Below are positions 33,693-41,885 of a DNA stretch of 64,000 bases, in pieces. Position 1 is the stretch's first letter; each line of letters opens with the position of its first letter. The DNA comes from Haloferax mucosum ATCC BAA-1512 (lineage in GTDB: Archaea > Halobacteriota > Halobacteria > Halobacteriales > Haloferacaceae). The notes beneath the pieces are model-generated. The model saw only the letters and a list, made by a program, of their open reading frames with translations, was not told the origin of the DNA and did no database searches. The stretch lies in the NCBI RefSeq assembly GCF_000337815.1, contig NZ_AOLN01000018.1:248001-312000 (forward strand), in the 5' to 3' direction. Made by a program: the position numbers and the translations under genes.

Positions 33693-33782
33693 ACTGACAG
33701 CGATAGTGCGTCCGATACCGTCGGTGATAGCGACTGATACACAGCGGAAACAGCGATGGTCTCCGGCGACGATACACATCAC

Positions 33783-34736
33783 ATGGTTCACAGGTTCCCC
33801 GACTACATCGACGTCGAGTACGCGAACGGCAGAACGCAGACCGCCGCCGACTATCCGACGCTCGAAGACAAACTCGAAAAGGCGGCCGAAGTCACCGCGA
33901 CGGCGCTCGAACAGTACGAGCGCCCGGCAATCATGTGGACCGGCGGGAAAGATTCGACGGTCGTCCTCTACGTCGTCCGCGAAGTCGCCGCCGACATGGG
34001 AGTCCCTGTCCCCCCGGTCGTCTTCATCGACCACTTCGAACACTTCGACGAGACCGAAGCGTTCGTCCACCGGTGGACTGAGACGTGGGACCTCGACCTC
34101 GTCGTCGCCCGCAACGAGGACTTCGCCCGACTCGGTGCCGAACCGGACGACGAACTCGCCCTGTCGGACCTGAGCGCGGAGACCCGGCGCGAACTCGACC
34201 GCCTCAGCTACGAAGGTGACACGCTCGTCCTCGACGCCGACACCTTCGAAGGCAACCACCTCTTGAAGACTGTCGCCCTCAACGACGTGATTTCGGACCA
34301 CGGGTTCGACGGCATCTTCTCGGGCGTCCGCTGGGACGAACAGGACGCCCGCGCCGACGAGACGTTCTTCAGCCCCCGTCACGACTCTGAGAAGTACCCA
34401 CCGCACGACCGCGTCCACTCGATTCTCCAGTTCACCGAGGCGGACGTGTGGGCGGCGTTCTGGCACTACGTCGTCCCTGATTCGGTCGAGGGGTTTCCGG
34501 CGGGACACGTCCCCGAAACGTCCGACGACCTTCCGGACGGAATCGCCCCGTCCGACCTCCCCGTCTCGCTGAAATACTTCGAGGGCTACCGCTCGCTCGG
34601 CACGGCATCCGGCTCTGCCAAATCTGACGACCGACCCGCGTGGGTGCAGGACCTCGGTGCGACCAAGGAACGCGAGGGCAGAGCGCAGGACAAAGAGAAT
34701 CTGATGGAGCGGCTTCGGGACTTGGGATACATGTAG
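33783..34736 (+). CDS. CysD/PAPS reductase-family PP-loop protein, copy 2
   Basis: A 317-residue paralogue of the preceding protein over its whole length: MWTGGKDSTVVLYVV PP-loop, FIDHFEHFDETEAFVHRW, GVRWDEQDARADETFFSPRHD and the same RAQDKENLMERLRDLGYM end. I aligned the start (MVHRFPDYIDVEY) with copy 1 (MSEAFPDYLDVDY). An in-frame ATG 27 bases upstream is possible. Divergence is spread along the gene, so the duplication is old. Confidence 0.82.
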   Translation: MVHRFPDYIDVEYANGRTQTAADYPTLEDKLEKAAEVTATALEQYERPAIMWTGGKDSTVVLYVVREVAADMGVPVPPVVFIDHFEHFDETEAFVHRWTETWDLDLVVARNEDFARLGAEPDDELALSDLSAETRRELDRLSYEGDTLVLDADTFEGNHLLKTVALNDVISDHGFDGIFSGVRWDEQDARADETFFSPRHDSEKYPPHDRVHSILQFTEADVWAAFWHYVVPDSVEGFPAGHVPETSDDLPDGIAPSDLPVSLKYFEGYRSLGTASGSAKSDDRPAWVQDLGATKEREGRAQDKENLMERLRDLGYM

Positions 34737-34771
34737 AAAAGAATTCATAAAATCGCTTGCGAGGTACACCT

Positions 34772-35434
34772 GTGCCCTCGCTTGACCCTCCACAACGACG
34801 CTTCGTTGTCCTCACGCTCGGTATCGCAGTCCTCTTCGCAGTGGTATTCGCACCGCTTGGGTCTGTCTTTTGGACCTACGAGTACACTGCCGAACCCATC
34901 GAACCGACCAATTCAAAACTCGATGGATGGCTATTTTGGCCGGAGAAGACTGTCTCGTGTATGGGTCATTGCAGTCTCGCGTCAGCTGTCAAGGACGACG
35001 GTCCGCGCGTCGTCTCGGATTCGACCTACGAGGGTGCGAACGCGTTCGACAGGGAGAAGACGCTCGTCGTGTTTCCGAACGGCGGCCACGCGTTCTACCG
35101 ACCGAACGCCACGCACTACGAGAACGGTACGGTTCGTGTTGCACTCACTCCGGTTTCGAACGCTACCGCGCTCGAACTCGCGTCCACTCCGGCCAGAGAA
35201 TTCCCGCGAGGTGTCCGGCGAATCGTTCGAGAGGGGACGGTCCGAACGAGTCACCAGCTCATCGGGACCAAAGTTTGGAGACATACCGACGCCGTCGTTT
35301 CGTACGAGGGTTCGTACTATCGAGGCTACGAGACCACAGACCGCGAGAGCACGGGTGGCCTGTTGTTCATGCTTCGGGTTATTCTCCTTACCGTCGGGGC
35401 TAGCATCTGCTATTGGGCCGGTCGAATCGACTGA
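34772..35434 (+). CDS. Membrane-anchored hypothetical protein, two helices
   Basis: A 220-residue protein starting with GTG. One transmembrane helix lies near the N-terminus (VVLTLGIAVLFAVVFAPLG) and one at the C-terminus (LLFMLRVILLTVGASICYW). The ~150 residues between face one side and contain several NAT/NGT sequons, as in an exported domain with N-glycosylation. AATTCATAAAAT (34742-34753) upstream could be its TATA. No family recognised. Confidence 0.65.
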   Translation: MPSLDPPQRRFVVLTLGIAVLFAVVFAPLGSVFWTYEYTAEPIEPTNSKLDGWLFWPEKTVSCMGHCSLASAVKDDGPRVVSDSTYEGANAFDREKTLVVFPNGGHAFYRPNATHYENGTVRVALTPVSNATALELASTPAREFPRGVRRIVREGTVRTSHQLIGTKVWRHTDAVVSYEGSYYRGYETTDRESTGGLLFMLRVILLTVGASICYWAGRID

Positions 35435-35546
35435 CTCTCGGTCCCTACTCGAACGCGAGCGATACATCACGATTGCGCCATGTGTCCCCGAGTAGGCCGA
35501 AACTCCACACCGTAGCGCCTATCTTTCCCAACCCGCTATCGCCTCC

Positions 35547-36257
35547 ATGACATCCGAGTGGGTCAGCCTCTTCTCCGGCGGGAAGGACTCCTCGTGGGCG
35601 CTCTACCGCGCGCTCGAAGAAGGACTGAACGTCTCCCGTCTCCTGACCGTCCACCCGAGCGACGACTCGTACATGTACCATGTCCCCGCGACGGACCTCG
35701 CCTCGCTCGCCGCCGAGAGCACCGGTATCGAACTCGTCGAGGTTCGCCCGGGCGACCTCGAAGCGACCGACGTTGACGACTCCGGCGCGCAGGGCGACGC
35801 GGAACTCGAACCGCTCGAAGCGGCCATTTCGGACCTACAGTCCGAACTCGACCTCGCGGGCGTCACCGCCGGCGCAATCGAAAGCGAGTTCCAGACGAAC
35901 CGCATCGAGGGGATGTGCGACCGCCTCGGAATCGACCTGTTCGCTCCGCTGTGGCAGGAAGACCCACGCGAACTCGGCGACGCGATGCTCGACGCCGGAT
36001 TCGAAATCACACTCATCCAAGTCGCCGCCCACGGTCTCGATGAGTCGTGGCTTGGGCGCACGCTCGATGCTGACGCGCTCGACGAGTTAGACGCGCTCAA
36101 CGACCAGTACGGCGTCCACATCCTCGGCGAAGGCGGGGAGTTCGAGACGCTCGTCACCGACGGCCCGCACATGGACCACCCCATCGAACTGGAATACGAA
36201 ACCGAGTGGGAGGGGACCCACGGCAGACTCCGGATTACGGACGCGTATCTCGGCTGA
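35547..36257 (+). CDS. dph6: Diphthine--ammonia ligase
   Basis: A 236-residue ATP-dependent amidase, the last step of diphthamide formation on elongation factor 2. The PP-loop is VSLFSGGKDSSWAL (6-19). Further conserved parts are ITLIQVAAHGLDESWLGR and GVHILGEGGEFETLVTDGP, typical of the Dph6/MJ0570 family. It stands alone with a promoter gap of ~110 bases. Confidence 0.92.
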   Translation: MTSEWVSLFSGGKDSSWALYRALEEGLNVSRLLTVHPSDDSYMYHVPATDLASLAAESTGIELVEVRPGDLEATDVDDSGAQGDAELEPLEAAISDLQSELDLAGVTAGAIESEFQTNRIEGMCDRLGIDLFAPLWQEDPRELGDAMLDAGFEITLIQVAAHGLDESWLGRTLDADALDELDALNDQYGVHILGEGGEFETLVTDGPHMDHPIELEYETEWEGTHGRLRITDAYLG

Positions 36258-36334
36258 ATCGCGGTTGAGACCGGCTCGTTGGAGTCGGTGATGAGGCCGG
36301 TACTCAGGTAGAAAATAACGGCCGTCCAGTCACC

Positions 36335-36366
36335 CGACTGTCCGACTGTCCGACTGTCCGGTTGTC
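36335..36366. repeat. 8-bp tandem repeat between convergent genes
   Basis: Three exact copies of CGACTGTC (36335-36358) followed by a degenerate CGGTTGTC (36359-36366). It lies in the 125-base space between dph6 and the convergent nucleotidyltransferase gene. Probably replication slippage; length likely varies between strains. Confidence 0.8.
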
Positions 36367-36382
36367 CGGTCGCCGACGCGGG

Positions 36383-37351
36383 TTACTGGCCGTTCGTCAG
36401 TTTCGAGTGCGCGCCGATGAGCGCGTTCGAGAGGTCGAGGTTCTCGATGTGCGTCTCCTCGTCTACGATAGAGTTCTTGACTTCGGCGTTTCGGATGACC
36501 GCACCGGGGAAGACGACCGACGATTCGAGCGTGGAGTCTTCGACCACCGCCTCGGCCATGACGTGGACGTTCGTCCCGAGTTCGGTGTTGGTCAGCGTCG
36601 CTGTCTCGTTGACGTGGTTCTCGCCGTCGAGATACCACGAGACTGCATCGAGATAGCTCTGGGGTGTGCCGATGTCGAACCACGCGCCGTCGAACGTGTA
36701 CGCGAACACGTCACCGTTCTGCTGGAGCCACTGCATGAACCAGCCGGGTTCGTCGGGATTGTTGTCGCCGTCGAGGTATTCGTCGAACTTCGGCAGGTCC
36801 TCGGCCGGGAACGCGTAACACGCGATAGAGACGAGCGTGCTCTTCGGGTCGTCGGGTTTCTCTTGGAAGTTGACGACGCGGTCGCCGTCGAGTTCCACCA
36901 GCCCGTAGGATTTTGCCCGCTCGCGGTCTTTGACGTCGTAGGCGGCCAGACACGGCTCGTCTTTCTCGTAGAAGAAGTCCACGAAGTCCGCAACGTCGAA
37001 ACTGATGAGATTGTCGCCCGCGATGACGACGAGGTCCTCATCGACACCTTCGCGGTCGATGAGTTGTTCGAGCGCGCCGACGACGCCGAACTTCTCGTCT
37101 TCGGCGCTGGTGTCTTCGACAGAGAGCGTCGGCTTTTCGAACGGTGAGTCGGCGAGGTACTCCTCGAACGAGTCGGCGAATCGCTCGTTCGTACTCACGA
37201 ACACCTCGGAGACGCGGTCGTCGGCTTCGAGGTCTTCGAAGATCGTATCGATAACGGTCTGGTCACCGACGGGTAAGAACATCTTCGGCCGGTGTTTGGT
37301 GATGGGCCACAAACGCGTCGCGTAACCACCAGCAAGGACGACTGCCTTCAT
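36383..37351 (-). CDS. NDP-sugar (glucose-1-phosphate type) nucleotidyltransferase
   Basis: A 322-residue nucleotidyltransferase. The activation motif is VLAGGYATRLWPITKHRPK (4-22, catalytic Arg and Lys), then IAGDNLISFDVADFVD with the metal Asp, and FDGAWFDIGTPQSYLDA (Trp-Phe-Asp metal and sugar site). A C-terminal left-handed β-helix starts near 250 with repeats such as SSVVFPGAVIRNAEV. It probably makes UDP- or dTDP-sugars for glycosylation. The upstream in-frame extension starts within the promoter and was not used. Confidence 0.9.
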   Translation of the reverse strand: MKAVVLAGGYATRLWPITKHRPKMFLPVGDQTVIDTIFEDLEADDRVSEVFVSTNERFADSFEEYLADSPFEKPTLSVEDTSAEDEKFGVVGALEQLIDREGVDEDLVVIAGDNLISFDVADFVDFFYEKDEPCLAAYDVKDRERAKSYGLVELDGDRVVNFQEKPDDPKSTLVSIACYAFPAEDLPKFDEYLDGDNNPDEPGWFMQWLQQNGDVFAYTFDGAWFDIGTPQSYLDAVSWYLDGENHVNETATLTNTELGTNVHVMAEAVVEDSTLESSVVFPGAVIRNAEVKNSIVDEETHIENLDLSNALIGAHSKLTNGQ

Positions 37352-37464
37352 ACCCTTGAAATCCCACCACGTAGTCAAGTCCTTTTTGCATCCTCTCTAC
37401 ATCTCTGACACGTCTGCGACGGGACGGCGGAAGGGATTTTCCCCTCGCCTCCTAAGCGGACGAT

Positions 37465-37764
37465 ATGACAGACCGGGAGTCCGCCGCGACGACACGCCAG
37501 CGCATCGCCGACGCCCTCCGGGCCGACCCCGCGACCGCCTCCGAACTCTCGACCGACGTCGGCGTCTCGGTGTCGTCGGTGTACGGGCATCTCCAGCACG
37601 TCGCCCGCTCCGTCCACGGCGACGACGGCGAACAGTTCCTCGTCGCGCCGCCGGAGTGTCGAAACTGCGGCTTCAGCGCGTTCGACGACCCCGTAAACTA
37701 CCCGTCTCGCTGTCCGGAGTGCCGGAACGAAGGTATCGACGAAGCCGTGTTTAAAATCGAGTGA
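37465..37764 (+). CDS. HTH protein with C-terminal zinc ribbon
   Basis: A 99-residue protein. Residues ~8-50 are an HTH (RQRIADALRADPATASELS followed by VSVSSVYGHLQHVAR). The C-terminal part is a rubredoxin-like zinc ribbon with ECRNCGFSAF and RCPECRNEG (C-x2-C twice). This is the architecture of a conserved archaeal regulator group; it could sense metal or redox. It lies convergent with the SRA-like/HNH gene, 51 bases apart at their 3' ends. Confidence 0.82.
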   Translation: MTDRESAATTRQRIADALRADPATASELSTDVGVSVSSVYGHLQHVARSVHGDDGEQFLVAPPECRNCGFSAFDDPVNYPSRCPECRNEGIDEAVFKIE

Positions 37765-37815
37765 CACGTCGGACGGACCGCCGTCTGGAACCGTCCCGAG
37801 CCATGCGGTCTCGGC

Positions 37816-38661
37816 TCAGAACGATGCGATTTCTCTGTTGTGGTAGTCGAGAAACGAGCCATCGAGGTCGTGGTCCGCACGGACGAATAGCTCTGTGCCG
37901 TCGATGTCGCGTTCGTACGCGTGTGCGATGGTGTACGTTTTCGGGTCAACAGCGAGCATGCCGTAGTCGAAATCGGCGTGATGGTCCGGGCAGAGAACGA
38001 CGATGTTTCCCTCCGTGTCCGGCCCGTCGTGCGGGCGGCCGAGCGGTCTGAGGTGGTGAGCCTCCGCGTATCCCTCATCGACGCCCCGGCGGCGACGCTC
38101 GCCGCAGACTTGACACGTGTGCGAGTAGCGTTCTTTGAGGTCGGTTGCGAGCGTCGTGTTTCTGATGACGCGACTTCGCGTCGTCTCGACTCGCTCGGCC
38201 GCCGAGAGGTCCGGTGTCGCTTCCGCGTCGTCAACCTGTTCTCCGTGTTCATAGTGTCGTTCCAGAACGAACCGGTACACGGTCCTGTCGCCGGTATCGA
38301 ACGGTCCCGAGTCGTAATCGACGACCGAAACCCGGCCTTGGTATTCCCAGTCGTCGTCACCGTCCGACCGGTGGAAGAAAAAAATCGGAAGCGGTCGGTC
38401 CTTGGCGTTGGCTAAGAATCGGTTGCCACCAGTGAGCGTTTGGTCACCCGTTTGGCCCTCACCGATGTACGTAAACTGCCCGCCGGTTACGTCGTCCGCG
38501 TACGGACCAGTGTCGCTCGAAAAGAGTCGCAGATAGCGCTGGTCATCGTCGTCGTAGCAGATTTCGATACCGCGTCCGGTCATCCCGCGGTCGAAGCGGT
38601 CTCGTAAGTCCGAACTGCTCAGTCGCTCGCCCGACTCTAGCGAGAGGTCTGCCAGTTTCAC
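37816..38661 (-). CDS. SRA-like domain HNH endonuclease, putative modification-dependent nuclease
   Basis: A 281-residue protein. Residues ~30-130 resemble an SRA/YDG modified-base-binding domain of the ScoMcrA type: GGQFTYIGEGQTGDQTLTGGN (60-80, split), then DWEYQGRVSV. Residues ~178-232 form an HNH nuclease: CQVCG (Cys183, Cys186), EAHHLRPLG (His202-203), N219 and LCPDHHADF (Cys224, His227-228). Such proteins cut DNA carrying methyl or phosphorothioate groups (type IV restriction). No methyltransferase is next to it. Binding specificity cannot be told from sequence. Confidence 0.78.
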   Translation of the reverse strand: MKLADLSLESGERLSSSDLRDRFDRGMTGRGIEICYDDDDQRYLRLFSSDTGPYADDVTGGQFTYIGEGQTGDQTLTGGNRFLANAKDRPLPIFFFHRSDGDDDWEYQGRVSVVDYDSGPFDTGDRTVYRFVLERHYEHGEQVDDAEATPDLSAAERVETTRSRVIRNTTLATDLKERYSHTCQVCGERRRRGVDEGYAEAHHLRPLGRPHDGPDTEGNIVVLCPDHHADFDYGMLAVDPKTYTIAHAYERDIDGTELFVRADHDLDGSFLDYHNREIASF

Positions 38662-38739
38662 GAGAGTACCCGACGACCGACCGCGAAAAAGAGTTTCTCG
38701 TCTATGTGACGGGCAGTGAGTGCGGCGAGAGTGTGCTGG

Positions 38740-39423
38740 TTATACCGAATCCAACTCATCCAGAAGCGTCCGTGCCGCCGCGGCCGACGATTCGGGACCG
38801 CGCGCGGTGATGAGGTCGCCATCGACGGTGACGCTCGTCTCACTGTCGAGTTCGGCGTCCCAGACGCCGCCCACGGCTCTGACCTCGTCTTCGACCCAGT
38901 ACGGGAGTTTCCGCCCGTCGGGCATCAGGTCGTCGTCGTCGAGGATGTCCGCTTCCCACTCGTTCGGGAACCCGGTGACCTCGCGGCCGTCCACGAGGAA
39001 CGAACCGTCTGCCTCGCGGGTGAATCCGAGGATACCGACGGCGTGGCAGACGACGAGCGCCTTGCTTCCATCGCCGGCGACGGCCTGCAAGAGCGCCTGC
39101 CGAGCGTGCCGGTCTTGGTTGATGTCCCATGCGGTTCCGTGACCGCCGGGGAACACCACGGCGTCGTAGTCGCCGGCATCGACCTGTGCGAGCGGCTTCG
39201 GATGCTGGAGTCGCTCGTCGGTTTCGTGTATTTCGAGGACGTGCTCGGCCAGTTCCTCGCCGACGGAGTCGGGATCGACGGACCGCTCGTCGATGACCGG
39301 CGGCGAACCGGTCGGCGTCGCCACCGTCACGTCGATACCGGCGTCTGTCAGGGTTGTCAGTGGCTCGATGCACTCTTCGCCCCAATAGCCTTCCTCGCTG
39401 ACGATAAAGAGCGCTTCTGTCAT
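38740..39423 (-). CDS. DJ-1/PfpI family protein
   Basis: A 227-residue class I glutamine amidotransferase-like protein. The nucleophile elbow is LVVCHAVG with Cys126-His127; Glu17 (in GYWGEECIEP) is the partner, and GGHGTAWDI is typical of Hsp31/glyoxalase III-like members. It could be a protease, deglycase, glyoxalase or chaperone; the family does not settle this. It has no operon partner. Confidence 0.88.
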   Translation of the reverse strand: MTEALFIVSEEGYWGEECIEPLTTLTDAGIDVTVATPTGSPPVIDERSVDPDSVGEELAEHVLEIHETDERLQHPKPLAQVDAGDYDAVVFPGGHGTAWDINQDRHARQALLQAVAGDGSKALVVCHAVGILGFTREADGSFLVDGREVTGFPNEWEADILDDDDLMPDGRKLPYWVEDEVRAVGGVWDAELDSETSVTVDGDLITARGPESSAAAARTLLDELDSV

Positions 39424-39516
39424 CACCCCCGCGTACGCCCTGGCTACAAAAAGGCCCCGTGGAGGCGGAAATCCAACGCGGGTACTCGACCGCTCGACAG
39501 GATGTTTGCGGGCGTT

Positions 39517-40818
39517 TTAGCTGGTCGGTGGCGGGTCGATTCGACGCTCGGTATCGACGCGGAGACACGCCGCCGACGTTCCCGCGCTGGTCGATTCCAG
39601 TTCGGGATGGTCGCGCTCGCAGACGCTCGAAAACGAGTCGTTGAGCGTGCGACGCGCCTCGTCGTGTTCGCCCTCGACGAGCGCCGAAATCGCGTCGGAG
39701 AGAACCGTCTCCGCGTTCGGGTCCGAAAGCGTCTGCGGAACGTCGAACTCCCGGCGTAATTCGCGTGCAACCGCCGCGTCGGGAACCTCCTCGGGGGTCG
39801 GTGCTTCGCCCTCGGCGACGAGGAACTCACGAATGTCGCTGGCATCGACGCCACGTTCGACGCGGAGGCGCAAGTCGAGCACGTGTCGCCACTCCGCCTG
39901 TTCGAGGTCGAACGCCTCGGGTTGGATGACCGCCGGACAGCGCGTGTGGAACCGACAGCCTGACGGCGGGTTCGACGGACTCGGCACGTCGCCGGAGAGT
40001 TCGACGCCCTCGTTTCGGCGCGAGGGGTCGGGCGTCGGAATCGACGACAACAGCGCCTTCGTGTACGGATGCTTGGGGTCCGAAAAGAGAGTCTCCGTGT
40101 CGGCGACCTCGACGATTTCACCGAGGTACATCACGGCGACGCGGTCGCAGACCTCGCGGACGACACCGAGGTCGTGGCTGATAAAGACGATAGAGAGACC
40201 GAACTCGGTCTGAAGGTCGCGCATCAGCGAGATAATCTCGGCCTGAATGGAGACGTCGAGCGCCGAGACGGGTTCGTCGGCGACGACGAGGTCCGGGTTG
40301 AGGACTAACGCCCGCGCGAGCGCGATTCGTTGTTTTTGCCCGCCGGAGAACTCGTGCGGATAGCGGTCGTACGCGGCCGCCGACAGTCCGACGCGTTCGA
40401 GGAGGTCCTCTACGATGCGTCGGCGTCGCGCTCGGTCGCGCATGCCGTGGATGGCGAGCGGTTCGGCGACCGATTCGCCGACGCTCATCCGCGGGTCGAA
40501 ACTCGAAGACGGGTCCTGAAACATCATCTGTGCCCGGCGGCGGAACGCTTTGAGGTCCGCGTCACCGTGCTCGACGATGTCGTCACCGTCGAACAGTATC
40601 TGTCCGTCTGTCGGCTCTTCGAGCCTGAGCAACGACGTTGCGGCCGTGGACTTCCCACAGCCGGATTCGCCGACAAGTCCGAGCGTCTCGCCGGGCGCGA
40701 CGTCGAAGGAGATGCCATCGACCGCTTTGACGCGGCCGACTTCCTTTTTCAGGATGCCTTTGGTAATCGGATAGTGTTTCTTCAGGTTTCGAACCGAGAG
40801 CAGTGGGTCGGCACTCAT
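39517..40818 (-). CDS. dppF: Peptide ABC transporter ATP-binding protein (OppF/DppF type)
   Basis: A 433-residue ATPase: Walker A GLVGESGCGKSTAA, signature EFSGGQKQRIALAR, Walker B VADEPVSALDVS. The oligopeptide-family C-terminal region has NPPSGCRFHTRCP, which resembles the [4Fe-4S]/Cys-containing tail of OppD/F. Beyond ~350 is an extra ~85-residue acidic helical tail absent from most DppF. It is the last gene of the operon. Its ATG overlaps the dppD stop. Confidence 0.9.
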   Translation of the reverse strand: MSADPLLSVRNLKKHYPITKGILKKEVGRVKAVDGISFDVAPGETLGLVGESGCGKSTAATSLLRLEEPTDGQILFDGDDIVEHGDADLKAFRRRAQMMFQDPSSSFDPRMSVGESVAEPLAIHGMRDRARRRRIVEDLLERVGLSAAAYDRYPHEFSGGQKQRIALARALVLNPDLVVADEPVSALDVSIQAEIISLMRDLQTEFGLSIVFISHDLGVVREVCDRVAVMYLGEIVEVADTETLFSDPKHPYTKALLSSIPTPDPSRRNEGVELSGDVPSPSNPPSGCRFHTRCPAVIQPEAFDLEQAEWRHVLDLRLRVERGVDASDIREFLVAEGEAPTPEEVPDAAVARELRREFDVPQTLSDPNAETVLSDAISALVEGEHDEARRTLNDSFSSVCERDHPELESTSAGTSAACLRVDTERRIDPPPTS

Positions 40819-41885
40819 CGTGAATCACCGTGAGAGTCGTGAGAATCGTCGCGGCCGCCGTCGGTGGCGCGGGTCTCCGCTTCGCCGTCGCCACGAATGG
40901 CCGACACATCGTAGCCCGGCCCGTAGTAGACACACGCCGCGCGGTGGTCGGATGCCGCTTCGAGCAGTTCCGGGTGGCTTCCACTCCGGCAATCGGCCGT
41001 CGCGTGCGGACATCGCGGATGGAACCGACAGCCTTCGGGCGGCGCGGTTAGGTCGGGAAGCGACCCGCCGATAGGCTCCATCGACCGGCCGATTCCGGGC
41101 AGGCATTCGAGAAGTGACTTGGTGTATGGGTGCGACGGTCGCTCGAACACGTCGTGGACGCTTCCGGTCTCCATCACCTTGCCCGCGTACATGACGACGA
41201 CGCGGTCGGCGACCTCGGCGACGACGCCGAGGTTGTGGGTGACGAAGATGATGCTCATGCCGAACTCGTCTTGGAGGTCTCGCAGGAGGTTGAGAATCTG
41301 TGACTGGATGGTCACGTCGAGCGCCGTCGTCGGTTCGTCGGCGATGAGCAGGTCCGGGTCGGCCGCGAGCGCCATGGCGATGACGACGCGCTGTTTCATG
41401 CCGCCAGAGAACTCGTGGGGGTAGTCGTCGACGCGGTTCGTCGCCTCCGGGATTCCCACGCGGTCGAGGAGGTCGATTGCGCGGTCGCGCGCGGCCGCCT
41501 TCGACACGTCGCTGTGGAGGCGAACTGCCTCGGCGATTTGTGCACCGACGGGATAGACCGGGTTGAGCGCCCCTTGTGGGTCCTGGAAGATGTGTGCGAT
41601 GCGGTCGCCCCGAATCGACTGTAACTGTTTTTCAGACGCGTCGGTGAGGTCGTCACCGTCGAAGCGAACCTCGCCGCCGGCGATTTCGCCGGGCGGCATC
41701 GGGATGAGTTTCGTAATCGACTCGCAGGCGACGGTCTTGCCGGACCCCGACTCACCGACGACACAGACCGTCTCGCCGGGCGCGACGTCGAAGGAGATGC
41801 CGTCAACCGCTCTGACGACTCCCTCGTCGGTGTTGAACTGGACGCGAAGGTCGCGGACGGACAACAGCGGAGCAGTGTCGCTCAT
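40815..41885 (-). CDS. dppD: Peptide ABC transporter ATP-binding protein (OppD/DppD type)
   Basis: A 356-residue ATPase with Walker [11 protein letters not shown], signature [10 protein letters not shown], Walker [12 protein letters not shown] and the oligopeptide C-terminal [18 protein letters not shown] motif, with Cys residues for an Fe-S cluster as in DppD/F. The ATG is inside an ATGA overlap with dppC; the longer reading of this frame upstream is antisense noise. Confidence 0.92.
   Translation of the reverse strand: MSDTAPLLSVRDLRVQFNTDEGVVRAVDGISFDVAPGETVCVVGESGSGKTVACESITKLIPMPPGEIAGGEVRFDGDDLTDASEKQLQSIRGDRIAHIFQDPQGALNPVYPVGAQIAEAVRLHSDVSKAAARDRAIDLLDRVGIPEATNRVDDYPHEFSGGMKQRVVIAMALAADPDLLIADEPTTALDVTIQSQILNLLRDLQDEFGMSIIFVTHNLGVVAEVADRVVVMYAGKVMETGSVHDVFERPSHPYTKSLLECLPGIGRSMEPIGGSLPDLTAPPEGCRFHPRCPHATADCRSGSHPELLEAASDHRAACVYYGPGYDVSAIRGDGEAETRATDGGRDDSHDSHGDSR

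Larger units (their letters stand above)
33469..33782. other. 314-base intergenic region between the two PP-loop genes
   Basis: No gene is credible here. It holds a 70-bp repeat element (33490-33559), a perfect 7-bp-arm inverted repeat TATCGCC/GGCGATA at 33674-33692, and a scatter of GCGATAG-like words (33614, 33635, 33699, 33725). These features are absent from the copy 1 promoter, so copy 2 probably has its own control. Confidence 0.7.

Noticed and set aside
32488-33777. A long minus-strand frame opposite the first PP-loop gene
   Set aside because: Codon usage and composition fit a shadow of the plus-strand gene with all its PP-loop motifs. Part of it overlaps the 70-bp element, which explains a translated similarity with the region at 46900.
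34757-34771. A TTG start 15 bases upstream for the two-helix membrane protein
   Set aside because: Too close to the AT-rich promoter element; the GTG at 34772 is better placed.
36335-36366. CRISPR-like repeat
   Set aside because: Only 8-bp tandem units with no spacers; simple slippage repeat.
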